NCBI GenBank assembly: GCA_015061185.1
Contig: SUWZ01000013.1
Coordinates: 1 to 64,000 of the forward strand
Source of the DNA: Bacteroidales bacterium
Lineage (GTDB): Bacteria; Bacteroidota; Bacteroidia; Bacteroidales; Paludibacteraceae
Reading direction: 5' to 3'
DNA length: 64,000 nt
Shown here: positions 47,087 through 58,392 of the stretch, piece by piece
Layout of the letters: each line of letters begins with the position of its first letter
Position numbering within the stretch: the first letter of the stretch is position 1
Made by a program: the position numbers and the translations under genes
The notes under the pieces: generated by a model
Databases searched by the model: none
The model's input: only the letters and a program-made list of their open reading frames with translations
Told to the model about the DNA's origin: nothing

Positions 47087-50000
47087 TTAACGAACGATAA
47101 ATTTACAGAATGCAGTTTTGCCATCTAATTCCACAACTCCGATGTAGGATCCACTAGGGAGTTGAACTAAGTTTTTAAAGTTTACCTCTTTGTTAGAGTG
47201 AGCAACAATTCCTGATGTGTTGTAGACAAAAATTTTAGCATTATCCAACTCTTCGGAAGTTAAACCTTCTATTTCCAACGTAATCTCTTCATTTGCTTTA
47301 GCCGGATTAGGGTAGGCGGAGATAGAGAAAGGAGGTAAAATATATTCGCATTCTAGTCCGCAAATAAATAGTTCATTTCCGTTTGTAGAGGTAACTTTTA
47401 CAGAGTAATTTCCATTCAATCCGCCCAATTCGCAATAGAATTGGTTGGTTGCTCCCGGAATCTCTTCTCCATTTTTGTACCATTGGTAGGAAGTAAATCG
47501 CTTGTCCACGTTGTTACATACAATTACGTCATTCCACATTCTGCTTAAATGAGATGAGGATAGGTTGGTGGAGAATTTAAAGTCGAATTTATTACTCTCT
47601 TCTGATGCTCCAAATAGTTGCAAAGATGCTTTGTAACTACCCTCTTCAACGGTTGAAGGCAGAGTAAAGAATATGTTCATATCATCATCGATCTTTCCGT
47701 CATATTCTTTAGGGAATCCGGCTGCAACAGCTTCTTCATTGAATGTTATTTTGAAGCTGATAGGTTTGCCACCTTCGTGAGTGAAGTTAATTTGAGCATC
47801 ATCTCCCTCACATAGGTTAGAAGTAAATGTTTCAATATTCTTCAATGTGATAGCTAATTCAGTCCAATTAGGTTTCACCTCAAGGTCTTTTGCTGGCATT
47901 GTTGCAGGCAAATTAGGAGTCCATCCACTAAATTCGTATCCTGCTTTTTCAGGATTTTTAGGAGTCACAATCTTTTCACCATATTCCAATGAATCTTGAG
48001 CTAAGATATTGTTATCATCATCTTTAAAGGTGATTTCATATAGATTTACTTTATAGTTGGCAGTAATAGTAAGATCCCTGTTTGGCATATTATTTGGCAC
48101 ACTTGGATCCCAACCGGTAAATGTATAACCTTCGCGAGTAGGGTTGTTAGGAGTTTTAATCTTCTGTTCAAACTCAAGTTCCTCTTTTAATATCACAGAA
48201 TTGTCATAATCAACAAATGTGATAGTATATACATTCTTATTCCAAGTAGGTTTTACAACAACATCATTTGCAGGCATTGTTTCAGGAACTGTTGGCTCCC
48301 AACCATTGAATGAGTGTCCTTCCTTCTCCGGATTCGCAGGTAATTCAATAGATTCGCCGAATTCAACAGAATCTTTGTAAATCACTTCATTGTTATCATC
48401 TAAGAATGCAATTTCATATTTATTGATTAAGTATTCTGCTGTAATGATAAGATCTTTGCTCGGCATGTTTTTAGGAACATTAGGATTCCAGCCGATGAAT
48501 GTGTAACCTTCACGAGTAGGATTGTTAGGTGTAACAATCTTTTCTTCGTATCCAAGTTCTTCTTTTAAAATCACAGTTTCATCGTAATCAACGAATGTGA
48601 TACTATACACGTTCTTAGTCCATGTTGCCTTAACAACAACATCATTTGCAGGCATTGTTTCTGGAATTTCCGGATTCCATCCGCTAAATTTATAGCCTTC
48701 TCTTTCTGGATTTGAAGGAGTTGTAATAACATCTCCAAATACAACAGAGTCTGAAGAAAGAACTTCATCATTTTCGTTTAAGAAAGATATTTGATATTTA
48801 TTTGCGGTGTATGTTGCATAAACGTCAATATCATTTGCAGGCATTGTTTCTGGAAGAGTTGGCTCCCAACCGATAAATGAATGTCCTTCACGAGTAGGCT
48901 TCTCAATAGCTTCAATCTCTTCAGTATAAACAATAGAATCTGTCTTAATCAAAGTTGAGTCATAATCGTAGTAGGAGAGAGCATAATGATTTTTGCTCCA
49001 AGTTGCATAAATGATGATATTTACACTTGGCATTACAGCTGGAACATCAATATCCCATCCTGCAAAAGTGTATCCCTCTTTTTCTGGAGATTCAGGTACC
49101 TTAACTTCAGAACCAAAGTCTAAAGAGTCTGATTGATATATAGTCTGACTCTCCTTGTCCATAAACGTCAAACTATAACGTAAGACTTGGTATTTAGCAT
49201 AGAAAGTATCGTTGTATGCAGGCATTGTTGCTGGAATTTCTTTGTTCCATCCAATAAATTTATGGCCATCGATACTTGGTGCCTGTGGAGCTGTTATACT
49301 TTTACCATACTCATCTGTAATACGGGTGATATACTCTTTTTTATGATTGCGGAACAAAAGGCTATAGGTATTTGCTTTATATTGAGCTGTTGTCTCAAAA
49401 TTTTTAGCCGGCATTGTTTCTGGTACTGTAGGATTCCAACCAGAGAAAGTATAGCCCTCTCTTTTCGGATTCTCCACGCTAGGAGTTTTTTCGTTATACG
49501 CAACCTTAGAAGTTGTTATTACACTCTTATCGTAATCTTTGTAAGTGATGGTGTAACTATTGATAGAGTATTGAGCAATTACTTCAACGTCTTCTGCCGG
49601 CATTGTTAAGTATGTTGTATCCCATCCAATAAATGTGTGTCCTTCGCGAGTCGGATTGGCTGGAACTACCACCTTTTCTCCATAATTCAAAGTTGTTGCT
49701 TCGACTATAGAACCGTCAAAATTTTTGAAAGTAATTGTGTAAGCATTTATTTCATAAAGAGCTTTCAACTCAGAGTCCTTTGCCGGAACAATAGAGATCG
49801 AATCACTCCAACCGATAAATGTGTAACCTTTTCTGTTTGGATTTGTTTCTGGATAATTAACAGAAGAACCAAACTCTAATGTGTCTGTATCCCAAATAGA
49901 TTTATCAAAATTAACAAATGTTACAGCATAAGTATTGATCTGATATTGGGCATTAAGAGTTACATTATTGGCAGGCATTAATGTTGGAACCTGATTATCC

Positions 50001-53000
50001 CAACCGATAAATGAATAACCTTCGCGAGTTGGGTTGGTTGGAGTTGTAACTTTTGCATTATAATTTAGCTTTTTAGAAGAGATTGTTCTACCATCGAAAT
50101 CGTTGAATACCAAATTGTATTGGTTAATGGTGTATTGCGCAATACATGTTACATCCTTTGCCGGCATTGTTGCAGGTATTGGATCGAACCATTGTTCAAA
50201 AGTATAGCCTTCTCGAACCGGATTTTCCGGAATCGTTATCTCTTCACCATAGTTTATTGTATCTGTTCTAATTGTATCATTATCATAATCCAAGTAGGTA
50301 ATTACAAAAGGAATAATCTCATACACAGCGTAGAATGTATCATTGTATGCCGGCATCGTTTTTGGAACCTCTTTGTTCCATCCTATTGTCCTATGTCCCT
50401 CTCTGTTAGGTATGCTAACCGTAGGAATTGAAACACCATAGTTGGCATGTACCTCTCTGTGTAAGGTGTTATTGGCAATATAGAATACCATTTTGAATTT
50501 CAATATTGAGTAATTGGCATTGATTGTTACATCTTCTGCCGGCATTGTTTCCAAAGTGTCAGACCAACCGATGAACTCATAACCTTCACGAGAAGGTTCG
50601 TTTATAGTTTTAAAGTCGCTACTTCCGTATGTAACAGTGTCAACGGCTAATACTGTTCCATCAAAATCAACATAAGTTACTTTGAATGTATCTACAATCC
50701 AAGATGCAGTAACTGTTGTATCTTTGTCTGGCATAGAGAATTCAAACGAAACCTTTTGATTGTTTTCATCCTTCCAACCATTGAAAGTGTAGCCCTCTTT
50801 TACCGGAGAAGTAGGTGCTTTAACGCTCTCACCAAATAAGTATGGAACTTCGGTTTTTTCTCCATCCACAATGTAAGAGAAGTTGTGTTCGTTTCTTTCC
50901 CACACGGCATTGATTGTCAAATCTTCTGCCGGCATTGTTGTCGGGATTTCAGGTTCCCAACCCATAAATGTCCAACCTTCAGGATTGACAACTTCCGGAG
51001 TATATTCAGACAATCCTTTGTTATATTCTACAGATTCAGATAGAAGTTCTTCATCTTTAAATCCGATGAATTTCAATCGATAACTATTGATTGTCCATTG
51101 TGCAACTATTTCAACCGCATTGTCTGGCATTGTAGTTGGTACTTCTGGTTCCCATCCCGCAAATGTATAACCGACGCTGTCACTTATATTCGGTTTGATG
51201 ATTTCATTTCCGAATGCCACATTCATAGAAGAGATAACCTCATTCTCATTTCTTTTAAAGGTCAAATTGTGACTGTTGATAGTCCAAGTAGCCTTTAAGT
51301 TAGCTCCATTTAGTGGCATTATTTCAGGGAATGATGGGTTCCATCCTGTAAATGTGTATCCTTCTCTTGTTGGAGCAGCCGGAGCTACAAGAGTAGAGTT
51401 GTAGTCAGCTGTGATTGACTCAACATGGCTACCTCCATTAGAATCAAAGTTAATAGTATATTGGTTAATTTCCCATTTAGCTTTGAATGTGGTATCTTTT
51501 GCTGGCATTGTAGCCGGAATAGGATTGTTCCAACCTATGAAAGTAAATCCGACCTTTACAGGGTCTGCAGGAGCTGTGATTGCTGAGTTGAAGTCTTTTG
51601 TGATAGCCGCAATTTCATTACCTCCATCAGTGTCAAAGCTCATTGTGTAGGCATTTACATTCCAAAGAGCTGTAATTGTTATATCAGAAGCCGGCATTTT
51701 TGATGGAATATCTGTGTTCCATTTATAGAAAGTATGCCCCTCTTTAACAGGGTCTGCAGGAATTGTTATGGCAGAGCCATAGTCTTGTGTGATTGCTTCA
51801 ATTTTGTTTCCTCCATCGGTATCAAATGTAATGGTGTATTGATTAATTTCCCATTCTGCATTGATAGTAATGTTTTCTGCAGGCATGGTTGTAGGAATCT
51901 CCATGTCCCAACCTATAAATGTGTAGCCCTCTTTAGTAGGATTAGCCGGAGTTGTGATTGCAGTGTTGTAGTCTTGTTTGATTGCTTCAATTTTGCTTCC
52001 GCCATCCGTATTAAATGTAATGGTGTATTGATTGATATCCCAATTAGCCTTCAATTTCATATCTTTAGCCGGCATTTTTGTAGGGTATGTTACCACCATT
52101 TCACTTTCACCTTCACCTTCTGTCCAGTGGCTAAATGTATATCCGGTTTTTGATGTAGAAACTGCATCTAATGGCGTGTCATAATCTTTTGTTATAGATG
52201 CTATTTCACTACCGCCATCTGTGTCAAACTCAATAGTGTATTGGTTTATCTTGTAATTAGCGATGAATGAAGTGTCAGAATCATAGACATATAAGGATTT
52301 TAAATCCACCTCCGTATTGTCAGAATTAGGGTGTACCCAATTTACAAAAGTGTATCCCGTTCTAGATAAATCGACATTAGGAGTTATAAATGTTTCTTCA
52401 TAAACAACTTCTGTAGTCGCTAACGTTTTTCCATCGTAATCTAACCAATGAATCTTGTATCTATTTTCATTATAAAGAGCTTGAAGATCTAGATTGTTTG
52501 ACGGCATTGTTTCCTGAAAATTACTCCACCCCATAAATTCTCGTCCTGCTTCGATAGGTAATTCACTCTCTGCTTCTTTTATAATATCTTCTAATTTGCT
52601 ATTGTATTCTACTTCTGTTTGATAGATATTATTACCCGATCTGTCGTAGAATGTAATAGTGTAACTATTGATTTCCCAATTAGCCTTAATTGTCATATCT
52701 TGAGCCGGCATCCTTTTCGGTACAGTTGGAGTCCAATCCTTAAATGTGTGTCCCTCTTTTTTAGGATTTGTCGGCTTGGTGATAAATGAATTATAATCTT
52801 GTTTAATCTCTTTAATTTCAGTTCCTCCGTCAGTGTCAAATGTTATGGTATATTGATTAATATCCCAATTTGCATTGATTGTCATATTTTCGGCAGGCAT
52901 TGTTTTCGGAATATCTTTGTCCCAACCGATAAATGAGTAACCTGTTTTGGTAGGATTTGCAGGAGTCGTGATTGCAGTGTTATAATCTTGTGTGATCGCA

Positions 53001-56000
53001 TCGATAGTATTTCCACCATCGGTATTAAACGTGATGGTGTATTGATTAACCGTCCAATTTGCATTGATTGTCATATTTTGGGCAGGCATTGTTGCAGGAA
53101 TCTCTGGTGTCCATCTTGCAAATGTGTAGCCGGTTTTAATCGGGTTATTAGGTTTTGCAATTGTGGTACCATAATTTTGTGTGATAGGTGCAATCTCCGA
53201 ACCTCCGTCAGTGTTAAATGAGATAGTGTATTGATTGATTTTCCAAATAGCTGTAATAGTTATGTTTTCAGCAGGCATATTAGTTGGAATTTTTCTATCC
53301 CATTTTTCAAATGAGTATCCCTCTTTAGATGGGTTGACAGGGGCTTCAATAGAAGTGTTATAGTCTTGCGTGATTGCATCTATTGCACTACCACCATCTG
53401 TATTAAATGTGATGGTGTATTGATTTATATCCCATTGAGCCTTGATGGTCATGTTTTCTGCCGGAATTGTAGTTGGAATATCTTTGTCCCAACCGATAAA
53501 TGAGTAACCTGTTTTGGTAGGATTTGCAGGAATTGTTACTATGGTTCCGTAGTCTTGTTTAATTGCCTCAATTGGTGTTCCTCCATCAGTATCAAAAGAG
53601 ATAGTGTATTGATTCACAATCCATTGAGCCTTGATGGTCATGTTTTCTGCCGGAATTGTAGTTGGAATCACTTTATCCCAACTATTAAAAGAGTATCCCT
53701 CTTTTGTCGGATCTGCAGGAATTGTAACTGTGGTTCCATAGTCTTGTGTAATTGCATCGATTGGAGTTCCACCATCAGTATCAAATGTAATGGTGTATTG
53801 ATTGATTTTCCAATTCGCCTTGATGGTTATATCTTCTGCAGGCATGGATGTAGGGATTTCTGTATCCCAACCGTTAAATGTATAACCTGTTTTTGTCGGA
53901 TTTGCAGGGGCTGAGATTGCAGTGTTATAGTCTTGTGTAATTGCATCGATTGGAGTTCCACCATCAGTATCAAATGTAATGGTGTATTGATTGATTTTCC
54001 AATTTGCCTTGATGGTTAAATCTTCTGAAGGCATTCTCTCCGGAATATCGGGTGTCCATCCCTCAAAATTATAACCTGTTTTTGTAGGTTCTGCTGGAGC
54101 AGTGATTTCCGTGTTATAGTTTTGTGTGATTGCATCGATTGCACTACCACCATCGGTATTAAATGTGATGGTGTATTGATTGATTTCCCATTGTGCTGTA
54201 AATGTCATGTCTTTTGCCGGCATGTTAGATGGAATATCTTGATCCCAACCAGTAAAAGTGAATCCCTCTTGGGTAGGGTCTGCAGGTTGGGTGATGGTGG
54301 AGTTGTAATCAACCTTTTGGTTTGATATTTCTGTATCGTTGTCTGATTTAAATATCAAGTTATATTGGTTGATTGTACAGATTGCCATTAACGTGGTATC
54401 ATTGTCTTTTAGATTGAATGGGAAAACTACTTTTTGATCACGGTTTACAGCGCTTGCCCAAAAATGGAATGTGTAACCTTCGTGTGTAGGTCCCTCTCTT
54501 TCTTCGATGTTTGTGTTATAATCGTATATGTTTTCACTTAACACATTTCCATCATGATCAATAAAACGAACGGTATGTTTGTTTACGGTATATATTGCCA
54601 ATATCGTGTCATTTTTGGCTATCATTGTTGGGTATGTTTTATCCCATTTCCCGTTGGAGTATCCCTCTCTACTTGGAACTTCAGGTCTGTTGGTGATATT
54701 AGTACCAAATACTACACTATCGACGCGGATAACAACGGAGTCATGAGTCATATAGCATAGTGTAAATGTATCCGGAACAAATATTGCGTGAACCACGGTG
54801 TCTTTTGCAGGCATTTCAAATGGGAAATTTACTATTGCTCCATTTATATCATTATCGCTCCAATTCTTGAATATATGTCCTTCAGGAATAGTTCCTACTT
54901 CAGGAGCAGTTGCTTCTGTTTTGTATTGGTATGTATATTCTTCTGTTTTGTCATAATGATGAGCAATGACTTTGTAGCTATTAGCAGTAGAGTCGTATTT
55001 TGCAATGTATGTACTATCCTTGGTTACTTCAACAAGTCCATCTCCCCAATTTTTGAATTGGTATGAATATTCTGCGGTTGCAGGACGAGTAGGTTTTTCT
55101 CCATTATAGGCAGGAGTTTGCATATAGTCAACTCTGGAAGTTTGCAATATTGTTCCATCGTAATTTACAAAGTTTATCTCGTAATTGTTGATGGCAAAGT
55201 TGGCTGTGTATGTCGCATCTTCACTCACATGAAAACCGTAGATTGGATTTGAGAGACCATTATTTCCGTTCCAATTTACAAAGTGATGACCTGTTTGAGG
55301 AGTTGCCGTTAATGTGATTGAATCGTTGCATAAAGCATATCCTCCTGATTCAAAACTCTTTTCTTCTGTTTCGTTAAATAGAGTGACACTACCCTGTTGA
55401 GCATTGTTAGTTGTTGCTGTTATGGCTTGTTGCCTTTTCTCGAATATAGCCTTGTAATCAGGATTGTCGGCAGTTACTGTAATTGTTCTTGGATTCTCTG
55501 TAACACCATCCATCCACTCTATGAATTCATAACAATCTTTTTTAGCGGAAGCTGAAATTTCCACCTCTTTTTCGATTTCGTAATCACCTATTCCTGAGGT
55601 CGTTCCATCATCTCCGATGTTTGTTGTTACATTGATTTGGAATGAGCCATTAGAGAAATAGGCTGTGAATATTTCATCTCTTTTACAATTGTATTGGTAT
55701 TTTGCTTCAGTGATAATTTCATTACTTATGTTACTTTCCCAACGAAGGAAATTGTAGCCGGGGTTAGGTTTGGCTATAATTGTTACCGTATGATCTTCGC
55801 ACGAAGTGGCATTTATCACTTGAGTGGTTCCTTTTCTTTGATTTTCCGGAACTGCTTGTACGTCGTAGGTATTCAAAAATAATTGTATACTCTCTACTGA
55901 GATGCCGGTTTCTTTTTGAAATTCCTCTTCTCGACCAGGGACTTCAGGGTCAATACATGGAATGTAGATGACTAAGTTCTCTGTGTTTGTTCCATTCCCG

Positions 56001-56770
56001 ATAGTTTTTTCGAAAGTTGGAGCTGTTGCAGATTCAAAATAAATATTTTTAAGACTTGTCATGCCATCCAATGCTCCATATTGCACTGTGGTCATACTCT
56101 CCGGTAAACGAATTTGAGTTAGATGTACTTGTTGGTACAAGGCATCTGTTGCAAATTTTGTTGCGCCTTCAATGATGGTGAGTTCCCCGATTGTCATGTC
56201 TTGTGGAACTTTAACAAGGGTGGTAGAGTCGCTGCTATATACAGCACCGTACTTATCAGTGAAGAAACACTTGTTTTCAGGGTCAATCTCAATAACGGCT
56301 AAGGAGTCACAATCTGTAGCCCACCTATCCTTTAATGTACAAACGTTTTTTGGAATGTAGATGGAGTCTAATTTAGAACAATCTCGGAATGTTTCGTAGC
56401 CAATCGTTGTTAAAGATTCCGGTAATTTTACATTTGTTACATCTTTTAATCCCCAAAATATTGCAGTCCCTAATTCAGTTACACCTTCTTCCACAACAAT
56501 TGAAGTGATATTATATCTAGGATAAGGATTACCAAGAATTTTTCGAACCCATGGATTGGTAGTACTACCTGTATTACAATACTCAGTCCATTCACCACAA
56601 CAATTTCCGGTACTGGTTCCACTTCCTTTACTAATCGTTAACACTCCGGTTTCCGTATCCAGTGTCCATTTTGTACCTCCGCTAGTGCCCGACTGAATGG
56701 CTGCATTTGCAGTCATACCTAACATCAGAAACGACAATGTAATCCAAGTCGTTATTAGAAAATTTCTCAT
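47087..56770 (-). CDS. 3227-aa secreted repeat protein: BspA-like LRR N-terminus, about 38 InlB/Listeria-Bacteroides-type repeats, T9SS sorting domain
   Basis: N-terminal VTNVKLPESLTTIGYETFRDCSKL; units such as QYTITFDTDGGTPIDAITQDYNTAISAPANPTKTGYTFNGWDTEIPTSMPAEDITIKANWKIN; C-terminal ISAYPNPAKANEEITLEIEGL...GKTAFCKFIVR. Confidence 0.9.
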   Translation of the reverse strand: MRNFLITTWITLSFLMLGMTANAAIQSGTSGGTKWTLDTETGVLTISKGSGTSTGNCCGEWTEYCNTGSTTNPWVRKILGNPYPRYNITSIVVEEGVTELGTAIFWGLKDVTNVKLPESLTTIGYETFRDCSKLDSIYIPKNVCTLKDRWATDCDSLAVIEIDPENKCFFTDKYGAVYSSDSTTLVKVPQDMTIGELTIIEGATKFATDALYQQVHLTQIRLPESMTTVQYGALDGMTSLKNIYFESATAPTFEKTIGNGTNTENLVIYIPCIDPEVPGREEEFQKETGISVESIQLFLNTYDVQAVPENQRKGTTQVINATSCEDHTVTIIAKPNPGYNFLRWESNISNEIITEAKYQYNCKRDEIFTAYFSNGSFQINVTTNIGDDGTTSGIGDYEIEKEVEISASAKKDCYEFIEWMDGVTENPRTITVTADNPDYKAIFEKRQQAITATTNNAQQGSVTLFNETEEKSFESGGYALCNDSITLTATPQTGHHFVNWNGNNGLSNPIYGFHVSEDATYTANFAINNYEINFVNYDGTILQTSRVDYMQTPAYNGEKPTRPATAEYSYQFKNWGDGLVEVTKDSTYIAKYDSTANSYKVIAHHYDKTEEYTYQYKTEATAPEVGTIPEGHIFKNWSDNDINGAIVNFPFEMPAKDTVVHAIFVPDTFTLCYMTHDSVVIRVDSVVFGTNITNRPEVPSREGYSNGKWDKTYPTMIAKNDTILAIYTVNKHTVRFIDHDGNVLSENIYDYNTNIEEREGPTHEGYTFHFWASAVNRDQKVVFPFNLKDNDTTLMAICTINQYNLIFKSDNDTEISNQKVDYNSTITQPADPTQEGFTFTGWDQDIPSNMPAKDMTFTAQWEINQYTITFNTDGGSAIDAITQNYNTEITAPAEPTKTGYNFEGWTPDIPERMPSEDLTIKANWKINQYTITFDTDGGTPIDAITQDYNTAISAPANPTKTGYTFNGWDTEIPTSMPAEDITIKANWKINQYTITFDTDGGTPIDAITQDYGTTVTIPADPTKEGYSFNSWDKVIPTTIPAENMTIKAQWIVNQYTISFDTDGGTPIEAIKQDYGTIVTIPANPTKTGYSFIGWDKDIPTTIPAENMTIKAQWDINQYTITFNTDGGSAIDAITQDYNTSIEAPVNPSKEGYSFEKWDRKIPTNMPAENITITAIWKINQYTISFNTDGGSEIAPITQNYGTTIAKPNNPIKTGYTFARWTPEIPATMPAQNMTINANWTVNQYTITFNTDGGNTIDAITQDYNTAITTPANPTKTGYSFIGWDKDIPKTMPAENMTINANWDINQYTITFDTDGGTEIKEIKQDYNSFITKPTNPKKEGHTFKDWTPTVPKRMPAQDMTIKANWEINSYTITFYDRSGNNIYQTEVEYNSKLEDIIKEAESELPIEAGREFMGWSNFQETMPSNNLDLQALYNENRYKIHWLDYDGKTLATTEVVYEETFITPNVDLSRTGYTFVNWVHPNSDNTEVDLKSLYVYDSDTSFIANYKINQYTIEFDTDGGSEIASITKDYDTPLDAVSTSKTGYTFSHWTEGEGESEMVVTYPTKMPAKDMKLKANWDINQYTITFNTDGGSKIEAIKQDYNTAITTPANPTKEGYTFIGWDMEIPTTMPAENITINAEWEINQYTITFDTDGGNKIEAITQDYGSAITIPADPVKEGHTFYKWNTDIPSKMPASDITITALWNVNAYTMSFDTDGGNEIAAITKDFNSAITAPADPVKVGFTFIGWNNPIPATMPAKDTTFKAKWEINQYTINFDSNGGSHVESITADYNSTLVAPAAPTREGYTFTGWNPSFPEIMPLNGANLKATWTINSHNLTFKRNENEVISSMNVAFGNEIIKPNISDSVGYTFAGWEPEVPTTMPDNAVEIVAQWTINSYRLKFIGFKDEELLSESVEYNKGLSEYTPEVVNPEGWTFMGWEPEIPTTMPAEDLTINAVWERNEHNFSYIVDGEKTEVPYLFGESVKAPTSPVKEGYTFNGWKDENNQKVSFEFSMPDKDTTVTASWIVDTFKVTYVDFDGTVLAVDTVTYGSSDFKTINEPSREGYEFIGWSDTLETMPAEDVTINANYSILKFKMVFYIANNTLHREVHANYGVSIPTVSIPNREGHRTIGWNKEVPKTMPAYNDTFYAVYEIIPFVITYLDYDNDTIRTDTINYGEEITIPENPVREGYTFEQWFDPIPATMPAKDVTCIAQYTINQYNLVFNDFDGRTISSKKLNYNAKVTTPTNPTREGYSFIGWDNQVPTLMPANNVTLNAQYQINTYAVTFVNFDKSIWDTDTLEFGSSVNYPETNPNRKGYTFIGWSDSISIVPAKDSELKALYEINAYTITFKNFDGSIVEATTLNYGEKVVVPANPTREGHTFIGWDTTYLTMPAEDVEVIAQYSINSYTITYKDYDKSVITTSKVAYNEKTPSVENPKREGYTFSGWNPTVPETMPAKNFETTAQYKANTYSLLFRNHKKEYITRITDEYGKSITAPQAPSIDGHKFIGWNKEIPATMPAYNDTFYAKYQVLRYSLTFMDKESQTIYQSDSLDFGSEVKVPESPEKEGYTFAGWDIDVPAVMPSVNIIIYATWSKNHYALSYYDYDSTLIKTDSIVYTEEIEAIEKPTREGHSFIGWEPTLPETMPANDIDVYATYTANKYQISFLNENDEVLSSDSVVFGDVITTPSNPEREGYKFSGWNPEIPETMPANDVVVKATWTKNVYSITFVDYDETVILKEELGYEEKIVTPNNPTREGYTFIGWNPNVPKNMPSKDLIITAEYLINKYEIAFLDDNNEVIYKDSVEFGESIELPANPEKEGHSFNGWEPTVPETMPANDVVVKPTWNKNVYTITFVDYDNSVILKEELEFEQKIKTPNNPTREGYTFTGWDPSVPNNMPNRDLTITANYKVNLYEITFKDDDNNILAQDSLEYGEKIVTPKNPEKAGYEFSGWTPNLPATMPAKDLEVKPNWTELAITLKNIETFTSNLCEGDDAQINFTHEGGKPISFKITFNEEAVAAGFPKEYDGKIDDDMNIFFTLPSTVEEGSYKASLQLFGASEESNKFDFKFSTNLSSSHLSRMWNDVIVCNNVDKRFTSYQWYKNGEEIPGATNQFYCELGGLNGNYSVKVTSTNGNELFICGLECEYILPPFSISAYPNPAKANEEITLEIEGLTSEELDNAKIFVYNTSGIVAHSNKEVNFKNLVQLPSGSYIGVVELDGKTAFCKFIVR
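47850..55190 (-). repeat. coding tandem repeat array (~190-210 bp units)
   Basis: about 38 ~63-70-aa units counted by eye within the 3227-aa ORF; boundaries approximate. Confidence 0.85.
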
Positions 56771-57177
56771 ATTTTAAATCTTAATTTATTAATTTCACTC
56801 TTTTGTTGTTCTTTCTCAACTATTTACACTTTTTCTAGTGTTTTTGTAAAAACGAGTGCAAAGTTACAATAAATATTTTATTTTTTTTATAATCATTCTG
56901 ATTGTTTGACAAAATATTGAAAAAAAACTCAGAAATGCTTTCGTTTTGATATTATTCAATCATCTTTGTTTAGAGGGAATTTTCTTTATTCTTCATTTAA
57001 AATATCGAAATATATTTTTGCAAATATTAACAAAGATTAACTTTATTTCTGTTATTGATGATTTTTTAAGCTGAGATCTAATTTTTTTGTTTTATGGTCT
57101 GTTCTCGATGCATTTTATCGTATCTTTGCACTCGTTTTCATGAAAGATTATATTGATTAGTTGAGTGGATTAAAGGT

Positions 57178-58392
57178 ATGAGCAATATAACAACAAAAGA
57201 AAAACTCTTTACTTCAAGTTACATTTGTGCTTGGATGGCTAATTTTTTGCTATTTTTTTCCTTTTATCTGATAATGCCTCTTTTGGCACTCTATTTAATT
57301 CAAAAATTTTCGGTTGAAGAGTCGGTAGTGGGTGCTGTTCTTTCGTGCTACACCCTTGCGTGTCTCTTTATACGTCCTTTCTCCGGCTATTTGGTTGATG
57401 CCTTCCCTCGAAAGAAACTCTATTTGTTGGCTCTCTTCTTTTTTGTTTCTCTTTTTTTGGGATACCCTGTTGTGTCAACTGTTTTTCTATTTGCTGTGCT
57501 TCGTATTTTACATGGGTTTGCTTTTGGGATGGTCTCTATATCAAGCAATACAATTGTCATAGATATTATGCCGGCGAGTAGAAGAGGAGAGGGGTTGGGT
57601 TATTATGGATTATCAAACAATTTTGCGATGGCTACCGGTCCTATGGTTGGATTGTGGTTGTTGAATCACTATAGTTTTGAGACCATTTTTTATGTATCTT
57701 TTTTTGTCTGTTCTTTTTCCTTTCTTTTTGGCTCCTTCGTAAAGACGAAGCAACGAGATGTAGTTAAGAACCAAGAAAAAATTTCTTTAGATCGTTTTGT
57801 CTTGAAAAAGGGGGTGCCTGCCGGATTTAATTTAATGCTGTTGGCTTTCCCTTACGGTATTATGACTTCATTTATAGCACTTTATGCAAAAGAACTGAAT
57901 TTGCAGGGGGATTCTTCTTTCTTTTATATGGCTTTGGCTTTTGGGATTGCTTCTTCTCGTTTGTTTTCTGGTAAACAGGTGGATAAAGGTTATCTCTTAC
58001 GTGTTATTAAGGTCGGTATGGCTATTGCCATCATGGCTTTCTTTTTACTCTCTATGCTTAGATATTCCTCAATAGAGGGGACGTTATTGGTGAAGGCATT
58101 CTATTTGTCGGCATTCTTGATAGGAGTAGGATATGGAACATTATTCCCTGCAATGAATTCTCTCTTTGTGGCATTAGCTCCTGCCAATAAAAGGGGAACA
58201 GCTACCTCTACTTATCTAACTTCTTGGGATATTGGTATTGGTATTGGTTTGTTTTTGGGTGGAATGCTGAGTCAGTATACCTCCTTTTCAACCACTTTTT
58301 TATTTGGCGCAATTTTAGGTTTACTATCTTTAATAATTTTTATTACCTTTACTTCTCACCATTTTATAAAAAATCGTTTGAATGAAGTATGA
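57178..58392 (+). CDS. major facilitator superfamily transporter
   Basis: 12-TM-like ORF, GYLVDAFPRKKLYLLAL MFS loop. Confidence 0.85.
   Translation: MSNITTKEKLFTSSYICAWMANFLLFFSFYLIMPLLALYLIQKFSVEESVVGAVLSCYTLACLFIRPFSGYLVDAFPRKKLYLLALFFFVSLFLGYPVVSTVFLFAVLRILHGFAFGMVSISSNTIVIDIMPASRRGEGLGYYGLSNNFAMATGPMVGLWLLNHYSFETIFYVSFFVCSFSFLFGSFVKTKQRDVVKNQEKISLDRFVLKKGVPAGFNLMLLAFPYGIMTSFIALYAKELNLQGDSSFFYMALAFGIASSRLFSGKQVDKGYLLRVIKVGMAIAIMAFFLLSMLRYSSIEGTLLVKAFYLSAFLIGVGYGTLFPAMNSLFVALAPANKRGTATSTYLTSWDIGIGIGLFLGGMLSQYTSFSTTFLFGAILGLLSLIIFITFTSHHFIKNRLNEV

Noticed and set aside
49187-54325. Many plus-strand Cys-rich ORFs (e.g. CRHCCRN patterns)
   Set aside because: Antisense readings of the giant repeat gene; periodic only because the sense repeats are.
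47850-55190. Regularly spaced DNA repeats that could suggest CRISPR
   Set aside because: Units are ~190-210 bp, in frame within one ORF and encode a recognisable protein repeat; no spacer structure.
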